Of a stretch of 64,000 nucleotides of DNA, positions 54,067 through 62,947 are shown piece after piece. The stretch lies in assembly GCA_963677625.2 (NCBI GenBank), contig CAXXSW010000007.1, positions 372,001-436,000 on the forward strand. Reading direction: 5' to 3'. The notes beneath the pieces were generated by a model. The model searched no databases. It was not told the DNA's origin and saw only the letters and a program-made list of their open reading frames with translations. The stretch's first letter is position 1; each line of letters begins with the position of its first letter. The position numbers and the translations under genes were made by a program. The DNA is from UBA1351 sp963677625 (lineage in GTDB: Bacteria > Bacillota > Clostridia > Lachnospirales > Vallitaleaceae).

Positions 54067-55189
54067 ATTTTTCCCTCCTAAGAACTTGATATGTGATTAG
54101 ACAAAAAACAACTGAAAATCCCATGAGTATCATAAGATTTAATAAGTATCGATCATAGCTATCATAGTAATATAGTGCATAAAATGAATCTGCTAACACA
54201 TTGACTGGATTCAGTAGTGAAACTATAGGTAGGTTTTTATCAACAAGATATTTAATGTCACCAATCATCATGCCTGCCAAAAATGAACCTGTCATAGTTA
54301 CACCAATGCATATGCCTATTTTAGTATTTTCATTACCTTTAACAATTGCTCCAACTAAGGCTCCCATAGTAATTCCTACAATACTTCCGACAAATACAGT
54401 CATCAGGACTAGTCCGATCTTCGTTCCAAAACCAACACCTAATATAAATTTTAGATAGGCAACTAGAATCAACATTTCTGAAAATTGAATAACTAAAGCT
54501 GATGCTAAGCTATATAAAAAAGATTTCAGCTTATGGACAGGAGCCAAGTTCAGACGTGCACCATTATATGATAGATTTGCTTGTATACTTGTAACTTCAG
54601 TAATTCCGAAAAAAGATCCGTATAAGCATGCCATCGCAATTAATGAATAAAAATATGTTAAGGTGCTATCTGGTTTTGCATCAGATACAGAAACTTCTTT
54701 AGAAAAATCTTCTCTATTATCTGTAGCTTCAAGAACCTTAGACATTGCACTTGGATTTTTGGTAATAATATGGCTTATAGCCGATGTTGTTTGACTATAC
54801 TGGTCTAAAAATATTTTTATAATACTTTGGTTGATTCCCGATTGATTAATGACAAGAGTCATTGAGTCGTCGACAAGAATATATCCTGCTATATCACCAG
54901 CTAGTAGTTTTTCTTTCCCGCTTTCTTCATCAACCAGGATTAGGTTGAACATGGCTTGGTCGCCTTTTGATAAATCTTCTATCGTTTGCTGAAATTGAAG
55001 GTTACTTTTATAACCTTCATTATCAACAACGGCTATATCAATAGTATTAAAATTTTCGCCTTTATCGATATTAGTAAGCGTTAAACTAAATAAAGTTGCC
55101 AAAATAAGTGGAAATAACATTGTCCAAAAAATAAGGGTTTTATTCCGAATTAATATTAATAATCGATACTTAAATATATGTATAAACAT
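54053..55189 (-). CDS. ABC-2 type exporter permease
   Basis: 378 residues, same fold as its neighbour: TM1, an extracellular region (~50-190, VVDNEGYKSNLQFQQTIEDL), five C-terminal membrane segments. Two different permeases for one ATPase imply a heterodimeric channel. 8 bases downstream of the ATPase gene. Confidence 0.87.
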   Translation of the reverse strand: MFIHIFKYRLLILIRNKTLIFWTMLFPLILATLFSLTLTNIDKGENFNTIDIAVVDNEGYKSNLQFQQTIEDLSKGDQAMFNLILVDEESGKEKLLAGDIAGYILVDDSMTLVINQSGINQSIIKIFLDQYSQTTSAISHIITKNPSAMSKVLEATDNREDFSKEVSVSDAKPDSTLTYFYSLIAMACLYGSFFGITEVTSIQANLSYNGARLNLAPVHKLKSFLYSLASALVIQFSEMLILVAYLKFILGVGFGTKIGLVLMTVFVGSIVGITMGALVGAIVKGNENTKIGICIGVTMTGSFLAGMMIGDIKYLVDKNLPIVSLLNPVNVLADSFYALYYYDSYDRYLLNLMILMGFSVVFCLITYQVLRREKYASI

Positions 55190-55197
55190 AGCCCCTC

Positions 55198-56130
55198 CTA
55201 ATCTCTTAACTCTGTTCCTGTTATTTCAAGGAAGACATCGTTTAGTGTTGGCATTTCAGAATATATTTTTCCAAAATTAATGGCATTTTTGCGAATGTAG
55301 TCTAAAATATGCTCTAGGTTATTTTTTCCTTTAGAGGATTTGATAACTAAAGTGTTTTCATTGTATGTAACATTGATTACATTAGGCATAACCTTTATTT
55401 CACCTATTTGTTCCTCACTTATACCATATGCTTCAAGTGTAATTGTTTCTCCCAAGGAAATCATATTCTTAAGTTCTTCTTTTGTACCTTGTGCTATGAT
55501 TTTTCCGTGATCCAAAATCACGATTCGTGAGCAGATTTGTTCCACTTCTTCCATATAATGGGAAGTATAGATAATTGTTGCACCTTGTCGATTAAGTTCA
55601 ACAATACCTTCTAGAATCTTGTTTCGGCTTTGTGGATCAACGGCTACAGTCGGTTCATCTAAGATAATAAGTTTGGGTTTATGTGCAATGCCGCATGCAA
55701 TATTAAGACGTCTTAATAATCCCCCACTTAATTTTTTCGGATAGAATTTAACATAATCTTTTAATCCTACAAAATCTACTGCCTCATCCACTAATTTTTT
55801 TCTAGTAGCTTTTTCTTTAATATATAAACCACAGAAATAATCAATGTTTTCATATACTGTTAATTCATCAAAAACTGCAACATTTTGCATAATGATCCCA
55901 ATATCTTTTTTCAAGTCATAGGCATCAGGTGCCATTTCTTTATCAAATATTTCAATCCTACCTTTATCATATTTAAGTAGTGAAAGAATACAGTTAATAG
56001 CTGTTGTTTTTCCTGAGCCATTAGGCCCCAATAAACCGAATATTTCTCCCTCTTTAACTTGTAATGACAAATGATCGACTGCCGTTAAGTCTCCATATCT
56101 TTTTACCAGATTATTTACATTTACTATCAT
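55198..56130 (-). CDS. ABC exporter ATP-binding protein
   Basis: 310 residues of the DrrA/CcmA-like class. Walker A GPNGSGKTT, Q-loop IMQNVAVFDELT, signature LSGGLLRRL, Walker B LIILDEPTVAVDP and H-loop YTSHYMEE are all intact. The C-terminal ~90 residues are a small accessory domain usual in this class. The start at 56130 follows ATGGAGGTCAAT; three in-frame ATGs further upstream lack such a site. Divergent from the histidine kinase gene, a common arrangement for stress-induced exporters. Confidence 0.93.
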   Translation of the reverse strand: MIVNVNNLVKRYGDLTAVDHLSLQVKEGEIFGLLGPNGSGKTTAINCILSLLKYDKGRIEIFDKEMAPDAYDLKKDIGIIMQNVAVFDELTVYENIDYFCGLYIKEKATRKKLVDEAVDFVGLKDYVKFYPKKLSGGLLRRLNIACGIAHKPKLIILDEPTVAVDPQSRNKILEGIVELNRQGATIIYTSHYMEEVEQICSRIVILDHGKIIAQGTKEELKNMISLGETITLEAYGISEEQIGEIKVMPNVINVTYNENTLVIKSSKGKNNLEHILDYIRKNAINFGKIYSEMPTLNDVFLEITGTELRD

Positions 56131-56365
56131 ATTGACCTCCATCAATTCATTTTCCATTATATGTGAACTTGCCACTAATCAAATCCTTCTATTGCTAATT
56201 ACTACTTGATGCATTCATTATAATCCTATTATTTTTCATAGTGTAGTGAATAGATTCACTTTCTAATGTGACAAATGTCATATTATTGGATATAATGTTC
56301 TTGGAATCAAAGGGTCGTTTCCTTACGATTTCACGTAAGATACAATAATTAGGAGGGACCAGTTT

Positions 56366-57442
56366 ATGTTATCTAGATATGCATACATGGATCGTTTAGT
56401 TTTATTTATCACCTGCTCTTTTGTATATCTTGCTTCACATAATAATGTCCTAAGTGTTTTGCCCGTACTGGCAGCCCTTAGCATTAGTTGCTTTTTAATT
56501 GTTTTTGAAAAAAATGTAGCCTTTAGAATGGTTCTATATGGATTTTCCTTTCTGTTATCTATTTACTTTTTAGATATGGTCTACTTTTTACCCTTGTTCG
56601 TTTATGATTTGATAAACGAAAAGCAAAAGTTACTCTATATCATGCCTTTAATTCCTTTCTCTATGTTCATTTTAGATTATGGATTTTATGAAAGTTTACT
56701 TATCATCATTATTTTGGTCCTTGCTGTATTTATTCGTTATAAAAGCACGGAAATAGTTACTTATAAAAGCAAATATTATCATTTAATCGATGATACTAAA
56801 GAACTCACTATAAAACTAAATAATACCAATAGAAATCTAATTGAAAAACAAGATAATGAAGTCCATATAGCAACCTTAAATGAAAGGAATAGAATTGCAA
56901 GAGAAATTCATGATCATGTAGGTCATCAACTTTCATCTGCTATACTCCAGTTAGGAGCACTAATGGCTATATCTAAAGATGAATCCACTAAGGGTCACTT
57001 ACTGGAATTGAAAAAAACCCTTAATACAGGTATGGATAATATTAGGCAGAGCGTTCATGATTTATATGATACATCTATTGACTTAGATGCTAAGCTAACT
57101 GAAATAATAGAAGGATTTACTTTTTGTGATATAGAATATGACAGTATGATAAATCATTCTCCTGAACAAATACAGTGTTATGCTTTTATCGCTATCGTGA
57201 AAGAAGCATTATCCAACATTATAAAACATTCAAATGCAACAAAAGTAAGGCTTGTTTTACGAGAACACCCAAGTATGTTCCAACTGATTATACATGACAA
57301 TGGTTCCGTATATCATTATCATCCAGACCAAGGAATTGGACTAAAAAATATGGAAGAACGAATTGAAAATTTAAAGGGTCATCTTCAAATACAAACAACA
57401 AATGGTTTTAAAATATTTATTTCAGTGCCTAAAGAAGGATAA
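56366..57442 (+). CDS. Sensor histidine kinase, HisKA_3 (DesK/LiaS/NarX) type
   Basis: 358 residues. About four to five hydrophobic segments fill residues ~10-130 with only short loops, suggesting that it senses within the membrane. A coiled linker, the HisKA_3 phosphoacceptor in RNRIAREIHDHVGHQLS, and a short HATPase_c domain (EALSNIIKHSNATKV, IIHDNG, QGIGLKNMEER) follow. Start after AGGAGGGACCAGTTT. Its partner regulator follows after 48 bases. Confidence 0.92.
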   Translation: MLSRYAYMDRLVLFITCSFVYLASHNNVLSVLPVLAALSISCFLIVFEKNVAFRMVLYGFSFLLSIYFLDMVYFLPLFVYDLINEKQKLLYIMPLIPFSMFILDYGFYESLLIIIILVLAVFIRYKSTEIVTYKSKYYHLIDDTKELTIKLNNTNRNLIEKQDNEVHIATLNERNRIAREIHDHVGHQLSSAILQLGALMAISKDESTKGHLLELKKTLNTGMDNIRQSVHDLYDTSIDLDAKLTEIIEGFTFCDIEYDSMINHSPEQIQCYAFIAIVKEALSNIIKHSNATKVRLVLREHPSMFQLIIHDNGSVYHYHPDQGIGLKNMEERIENLKGHLQIQTTNGFKIFISVPKEG

Positions 57443-57490
57443 GCATATACCTGGTGTTTTTTTTACGATTAAAATAAAAGGAGCTAACAT

Positions 57491-58126
57491 ATGGATATAC
57501 TAGTTGTCGACGATGATCATCTCGTTTCATCGTCATTAAAAACCATTATAGAATCTGATAGTGATTTAAATGTAGTAGGTATTGGAAACAACGGACTTGA
57601 GGCGGTTTCCCTCTATACCTCCCTGCAACCTGACGTTCTCTTAATGGATATACGTATGAACCAAATGACCGGTATTGAAGCAGCAAAGATTATTATATCT
57701 TCTTATCCCGATGCCAAAATCTTATTTTTAACAACATTTTCCGATGATGAATATATTATTGATGCATTAAAGCTAGGTGCAAAAGGTTATATACTTAAAC
57801 AAGACTTTGAAAGTATCATACCTTCAATAAAAATGGTTTTTACTGGTCAACGGGTTTTTGGCGATGAAATAATAAGCAAAATACCAGCATTTATAGTAGA
57901 TAATAACCAAGAAGACTTATCTGATTTTGACCTAACTGAAAAAGAACAAGTCATTATTTCCTATGTCGCTGATGGTTTGTCAAATAAAGAAATCGCAGAT
58001 ATTATTTGTCTTGGAGAAGGAACAGTACGTAATTATTTAAGTATTATTTTAGAGAAGTTAGGTCTTAGGGACCGAACCCAGCTTGCAGTTTTTTATTATA
58101 AGAGGATTAAGAACGCCAAAGGTTAA
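57491..58126 (+). CDS. Response regulator, NarL/FixJ (LuxR helix-turn-helix) type
   Basis: 211 residues. Receiver with VVDDDH and phosphoacceptor Asp53 (LLMDIRM), conserved Lys in YILKQD, and a LuxR-type DNA-binding domain (LTEKEQVIISYVADGLSNKEIADII ... GTVRNYLSIILEKLGL). Start after AAAAGGAGCTAACAT. Likely target is the divergent ABC exporter operon at 56130. Confidence 0.93.
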   Translation: MDILVVDDDHLVSSSLKTIIESDSDLNVVGIGNNGLEAVSLYTSLQPDVLLMDIRMNQMTGIEAAKIIISSYPDAKILFLTTFSDDEYIIDALKLGAKGYILKQDFESIIPSIKMVFTGQRVFGDEIISKIPAFIVDNNQEDLSDFDLTEKEQVIISYVADGLSNKEIADIICLGEGTVRNYLSIILEKLGLRDRTQLAVFYYKRIKNAKG

Positions 58127-58143
58127 GGGAAAGGTATATATAT

Positions 58144-58177
58144 AAAAAAAGAAAGGCATGACTGCCTTTCTTTTTTT
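58144..58177. terminator. Bidirectional rho-independent terminator
   Basis: Stem GAAAGGCA / TGCCTTTC around TGAC with an A7 run on one side and a T7 run on the other, between the convergent response-regulator gene (ends 58126) and sulfatase gene (ends 58180). Confidence 0.9.
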
Positions 58178-58179
58178 AT

Positions 58180-59694
58180 CTAATGTTCATTAGGGTGGCG
58201 CTGTCTAAGTTCTTTTGCAGCCCATCCTCTATTCGTGTCCTCAAGACGTTGGCAATACTCATCTAGATATCCTCTACAGTGGAAAGGTCCTCCTTCTGCA
58301 ATAACTCTCCACATGGGATCTTCCGGATGGTCAGGATAATCTTCAGCATTCTTCTTCATATTATCACTGACCCATTTTTCTAACAGATAGGCCCCTTTCC
58401 AACACAATTCATCATTCTCTTTTGCTACATTAAATTGTTCATTGGAATCACTTTTCAGATTATACAAGGCTTCGTCTTCATAAAGGCGATATCCGTCGTG
58501 ATAAGTACGGGTATAAATCCAATCATCAAAAATCACACTTCTTTGACATACATGAGCACATTGACTAACTACCAAATAATCACGGCCTCCATCAGTCCCT
58601 TTCAGAATTTGATCAGCATAACTTATACCGTCATAATCCGAAGGTTTTATTATACCGCACACTCGGTGCATCCTAATTTCAGGAGCTCCTCCAATTAAAT
58701 CTATTAAAGTTGGCAACAAATCAACATTATAATGTAGACCGTTTGATACAACATCTTTTGCTCCACCTGGCCATTTGATAACCATAGGTACATGAGTTAC
58801 TACATGACTGGCCTCACCATGTTCCTGATAACTTCCTTTTTCACCAAGATGTTCACCATGATCGGAAGTGACAATAATTGCAGTATCTTCAAGAAGTCCT
58901 TGACGCTCAAGTTCACTAAGTATTAACCCAATATGATAGTCAGCATACCATATCCCGGTATCATAACCATCAATCATCTTTTTATAATCTGCCATATCTC
59001 TCACTTCACCAATTTGCATTGGAGTAGCAGGATTGGTCGTAGACAAGTAACCATCAACTTCCATGGCAGTATGAGGTCCAACTTCATGTTTTCGTTGGTA
59101 GTCAATAATATCCTGGTTCATCCAAGTGTCTGCTAATGGTTGATTTTCAAAGGGACTCTTTATTTCTTCAGGTACGCGAATAGGAATATGAGGATCCCAA
59201 AAATGGACATGCATAAACCAGTCCTCACGATCTTCATTATCTTTCAACCAATGAATGGCTTTTGATGATACTTCATCAGCAACTTCCAAACCACGTTTCC
59301 CAAAATTGTAACACTCACGAAATCCTGCATTGAACCACCATGCACCATGTCTTTCAGGGAAACTTGAAAAGCTCACAGGATATATACCCGCTCTTCCTAA
59401 AACAGCAGGCAAATTATGTCTTTGATTCTCATCCTGCATCCCCCTTGAAGGACCGTCCGACCTCATATCTGCACATACACCACCATGACTAACAACACCA
59501 GTACGTATTCCAAATTTTCCTGTCACTAGTCCTGCCCTACTAGGTAAACAAGGTGCATCTGCACAATAGTTCCCCAAAAATCGGACTCCCTCCGATGCAA
59601 TAGCATCAATATTCGGACTAGTATTCCTACCGTAACCATAACATCCTAGATGGTCCGGTCTCAATGTATCAACATCAATCATCAAAATTCTCAT
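58180..59694 (-). CDS. Sulfatase, type I (Cys-type formylglycine)
   Basis: 504 residues, no signal peptide. Metal-binding start MIDVDTLRPDHLG, Cys49 in APCLPSRAGLVTG as formylglycine site, HVHFWDPHIPIR and IIVTSDHGEHLGEKGSYQEHG as further active-site blocks. ATG 59694 follows AGAGGAGAAAAA; the ATG at 59715 is upstream of that site. Second of two adjacent, clearly different sulfatases downstream of a binding lipoprotein, so sulfated oligosaccharides are probably imported before desulfation. Confidence 0.93.
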   Translation of the reverse strand: MRILMIDVDTLRPDHLGCYGYGRNTSPNIDAIASEGVRFLGNYCADAPCLPSRAGLVTGKFGIRTGVVSHGGVCADMRSDGPSRGMQDENQRHNLPAVLGRAGIYPVSFSSFPERHGAWWFNAGFRECYNFGKRGLEVADEVSSKAIHWLKDNEDREDWFMHVHFWDPHIPIRVPEEIKSPFENQPLADTWMNQDIIDYQRKHEVGPHTAMEVDGYLSTTNPATPMQIGEVRDMADYKKMIDGYDTGIWYADYHIGLILSELERQGLLEDTAIIVTSDHGEHLGEKGSYQEHGEASHVVTHVPMVIKWPGGAKDVVSNGLHYNVDLLPTLIDLIGGAPEIRMHRVCGIIKPSDYDGISYADQILKGTDGGRDYLVVSQCAHVCQRSVIFDDWIYTRTYHDGYRLYEDEALYNLKSDSNEQFNVAKENDELCWKGAYLLEKWVSDNMKKNAEDYPDHPEDPMWRVIAEGGPFHCRGYLDEYCQRLEDTNRGWAAKELRQRHPNEH

Positions 59695-59753
59695 TTTTTC
59701 TCCTCTTCTAATCATTAATATCCTATGGATTGTGTTCTTTTTTAACTACCTTC

Positions 59754-61361
59754 TTAATCTTTTTGTAGTGTATTGCAATATTGGATGAGGCTGAACATAT
59801 TAGCACCGTCTACAATCATCTGCTTAACTTCCTCAACATATGGTTCAGGACAAACCCCTTTGACTTTAGCCCATACCATATCAAAACTGAATCGTCTATC
59901 ATAATCATAAGGTACTATGTCACATGTCCCTTGATACCATTCTAACATTGCAAGTTGCATTTCCAAAATCTTCTCCTTGTAACTGGAATTCTTAATTTGA
60001 TTGGAAAGCTCCTGTGGATCCTTTTCCAAATCATAAAATTCATCTTCCTCATAAATACGACGAATATACTTATGTCGACAGTCAGTGATCATTGTAGCTT
60101 TTCCATGAGCAATTGGATCTGTTTGAGCCTTTAATCTAGGATAATAGGAATTAGTCACTGGTATCCCTTCACTTCCTGATACATGAAACTCATCACAATG
60201 GATCTCTGTATCCATCCGTCCACCTTCACAAAAAACATAGTCCCTATTCGGAACTTCCCTGTTACAAAGTACTGGCCGCAAACTTTTTCCAAAATGACTA
60301 TGACTAGATTTAATACCGGCATAATCCAGTGCTGTAGCATAAAAATCAATAAGTTCAGCTTTACTATAGGAAATTCCTGAATCCGTACCTGTTCCCTTTG
60401 GAGGTTTAATCACAAGGGGAACATTAGTCAAGCAATTCTCAAATGTATTCTGTGACTTTTCACTTATACCAAAGTCACCGGTATAATCCCCATGGTCACT
60501 AAAGAAAAAGATAATAGAATCATCATAAATTCCGGCTTTTTTAAGGGCACTACAAAACCTTTGAAACTGAGCATCCACTTTCATACACATACCAAGATAT
60601 GTTGCTCGCAGATCATTCCAATCATCTTCATTTAAAGCCTGAAGTTGCTGGTTATCACGAATCATTTTCAACATCTTTGCTTTTCCTGATGTTTCTTCCC
60701 ACTTAGATCTAGCTGGTAGTTTCTCCCTATCTATTGCAGAATAGTAGGGTTCTTCGACTGCGTAAGCCGGATGAGGAAAGTTAAGCCCCAGAAACATACA
60801 TATAGGTTGATCATCCTTTCTATTTTGCAGCCATTCTATTGCCGCATCCACATCCTCGTCATCTCTAGAATAATTCCTAGATGAATCATCAAGGTCCAAC
60901 TCGCCTAGATAATGTGAATAGTAAAACTTATCACCTTCTTTTCCTCTTATATGTTTAGCTTTTGGTCCCGGTGCCGGCATAGACTGTCCACCATAATAAA
61001 TTGTACTTGCATGATGGTTGACTAACCCCTCAATCTGTCCTGCTACCAAATCGTTTCTGGCATTCATCCATACATGATAACCTTCTTTCATCAATTCGCT
61101 AAACAAACTTTCTTCACCTTCACGAAGAAGATAACTCATGGTACGATGTCCATGAACATGTGGATACAAACCTGTCAGGAAACTACACCTACTTGGTACA
61201 CATACAGTGTTTTGACAATAAGCACTTCTAAAAGAAACTGCGTCTTCCTCAACAAATGAATCAAGAAAGGGGGTTTTTGACGCCGGATTACCAAAATGTC
61301 CAAGAGCATCCGCTCTCATTTGATCAGGGTTAAAAATAATAATATGTGGTCTTTTTTTCAT
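59754..61361 (-). CDS. Sulfatase, type I (Cys-type formylglycine)
   Basis: 535 residues, no signal peptide. IIIFNPDQMRADALG, Cys54 in TVCVPSRCSFLTG as formylglycine site, LGLNFPHPAY and IIFFFSDHGDYTGDFGISEKSQ give the expected active site. The start at 61361 follows TTGAGGTGATAAAG. Sequence differs from both other sulfatases of the window, suggesting a different sugar or sulfate position. Confidence 0.93.
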   Translation of the reverse strand: MKKRPHIIIFNPDQMRADALGHFGNPASKTPFLDSFVEEDAVSFRSAYCQNTVCVPSRCSFLTGLYPHVHGHRTMSYLLREGEESLFSELMKEGYHVWMNARNDLVAGQIEGLVNHHASTIYYGGQSMPAPGPKAKHIRGKEGDKFYYSHYLGELDLDDSSRNYSRDDEDVDAAIEWLQNRKDDQPICMFLGLNFPHPAYAVEEPYYSAIDREKLPARSKWEETSGKAKMLKMIRDNQQLQALNEDDWNDLRATYLGMCMKVDAQFQRFCSALKKAGIYDDSIIFFFSDHGDYTGDFGISEKSQNTFENCLTNVPLVIKPPKGTGTDSGISYSKAELIDFYATALDYAGIKSSHSHFGKSLRPVLCNREVPNRDYVFCEGGRMDTEIHCDEFHVSGSEGIPVTNSYYPRLKAQTDPIAHGKATMITDCRHKYIRRIYEEDEFYDLEKDPQELSNQIKNSSYKEKILEMQLAMLEWYQGTCDIVPYDYDRRFSFDMVWAKVKGVCPEPYVEEVKQMIVDGANMFSLIQYCNTLQKD

Positions 61362-61438
61362 CTTTATCACCTCAAACTCTCTACTAATATCACTTAATAT
61401 TCTAACCAACTACATATTCTATGATTTCCAATTTAATA

Positions 61439-62947
61439 TTATTTGTTTATATTCATTTCGTTTTCTTTATCTAAAAGAAACTTATCCAATTGTTCCTGCT
61501 TCTCGAGAATAACTTTTCCAATTCCCGCTTCAACTAACTCCTGATTAAAAGACACAAGTGCTATGATAGGCTGGAGTTCACCACAGAGCAGTGGATTCAA
61601 GTATTTGTCAATGACTGCCGTGCATGCATCAACCTCAACACTTACCTTTGTTGAATCAAAGATAAAACCCATAGCTGGTGATTCATTAATACGACTGTCC
61701 CAAAACTCAGTATCTAAGTCATCCTCCTGATTTGAGCTGTTTTTCAGTCTAACATCTATGCCAACAGGCCATGACCACTCAGATGCAAGCCAAATATCTT
61801 TACCTATCTCTGATTCTGAAATATCAATAAATCCTTGTTCTTCATCTAAGTCATAATCAATACCTTTTTCACCATGTGAAAGTAAGGTAGACACCTCAGG
61901 GTCTGTAAACATTAAGTTCAAAACATTAATGGCCATTTCTGAATTTTGGCTGTCTTGGTCTAAACACCAAACCATATTACTGTTATCCGATGATACAATC
62001 CTAGGAGATAACTGGACTGCAACCATATCATAACTTGTATACCTTTCAATGTTATAAACTGTAACCTCAGATAAATTAGTAAAACTCCCAAAAGCATTAC
62101 CTGTTGCAAAATAATTCTGTCTAGTTTCTTTAGCACTATAAGCCTTATCCATAAAAAGCCCCTCGTCATTCCACTGATTCATCCGAACACATAAGTCAAG
62201 AAAATATTGAGACTCAAATATATTCTCTATTCTTGTATTTCCTTCAGCTGGATTAATAAGAACACCAATGCTGTTAGTAAGTGGATCCACATCTAATCTA
62301 GGAATGATTTTACCTAGATGTGATACAATAATATCCATATCTGGATAACCGGCCTGGACCTTTAAAAGCATGTCATGAAGGTCATCTAAAGTCCTAATTC
62401 TCCTCCAATCAATATCTAGTTCCTCAGCAATATCTTTCCTGAAAACAAATCCCAAGGATTTACTTTCAGAGTTTGTTGAGGGTATCCCATAGATTCCACC
62501 ATTTATGGAAGTAAGAGTCCATTCTTTTTCATTAATATATTGGTCTAAACTATTCCTGTAAGGTTCAAGAAGAGTGCTCATATCCTTGACAGCTCCAACT
62601 TGGACTAAATGCTCAAACTCAGACAATTGAAAAGCTGAAAATAAATCTGGTAAACGATTCATTTGGTAGGCTGTCATAATCTCATTATCGTACTTGTCTA
62701 ATCGATAACCGACAATCTTCACATTACATCCTACTTTTTCCCTGGTTATTTCACTGAATGCTTCAGATATTCTTTCAGTTGCTTCCGGGGTATTGACTGT
62801 AATCGTGCTAATAATAATTGTAGGAATATCCTTATTTGATAGATCTCTTTTCATACAACCGACGTTTATAAAAGTTCCAATTAATAAAAAGACTGTTATT
62901 AACTTATAAGTCAAAAGGTGTCTCTTCTTGTTAGACCTGTTAATCAT
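61439..62947 (-). CDS. Extracellular solute-binding lipoprotein, LplA/YtcQ-like
   Basis: 502 residues. Lipoprotein signal with NVGC, then a binding domain paralogous to that at 10481-12064 (ITREKVGCNVKIVGY, YGIPSTNSESKSLGFVFRKDIAEELD, NLMFTDPEVSTLL). The ATG at 62947 follows AAGGAG, overlapping the upstream regulator gene by 8 bases. No permeases follow in this direction, so they must be encoded upstream of the window edge or elsewhere. Confidence 0.88.
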   Translation of the reverse strand: MINRSNKKRHLLTYKLITVFLLIGTFINVGCMKRDLSNKDIPTIIISTITVNTPEATERISEAFSEITREKVGCNVKIVGYRLDKYDNEIMTAYQMNRLPDLFSAFQLSEFEHLVQVGAVKDMSTLLEPYRNSLDQYINEKEWTLTSINGGIYGIPSTNSESKSLGFVFRKDIAEELDIDWRRIRTLDDLHDMLLKVQAGYPDMDIIVSHLGKIIPRLDVDPLTNSIGVLINPAEGNTRIENIFESQYFLDLCVRMNQWNDEGLFMDKAYSAKETRQNYFATGNAFGSFTNLSEVTVYNIERYTSYDMVAVQLSPRIVSSDNSNMVWCLDQDSQNSEMAINVLNLMFTDPEVSTLLSHGEKGIDYDLDEEQGFIDISESEIGKDIWLASEWSWPVGIDVRLKNSSNQEDDLDTEFWDSRINESPAMGFIFDSTKVSVEVDACTAVIDKYLNPLLCGELQPIIALVSFNQELVEAGIGKVILEKQEQLDKFLLDKENEMNINK

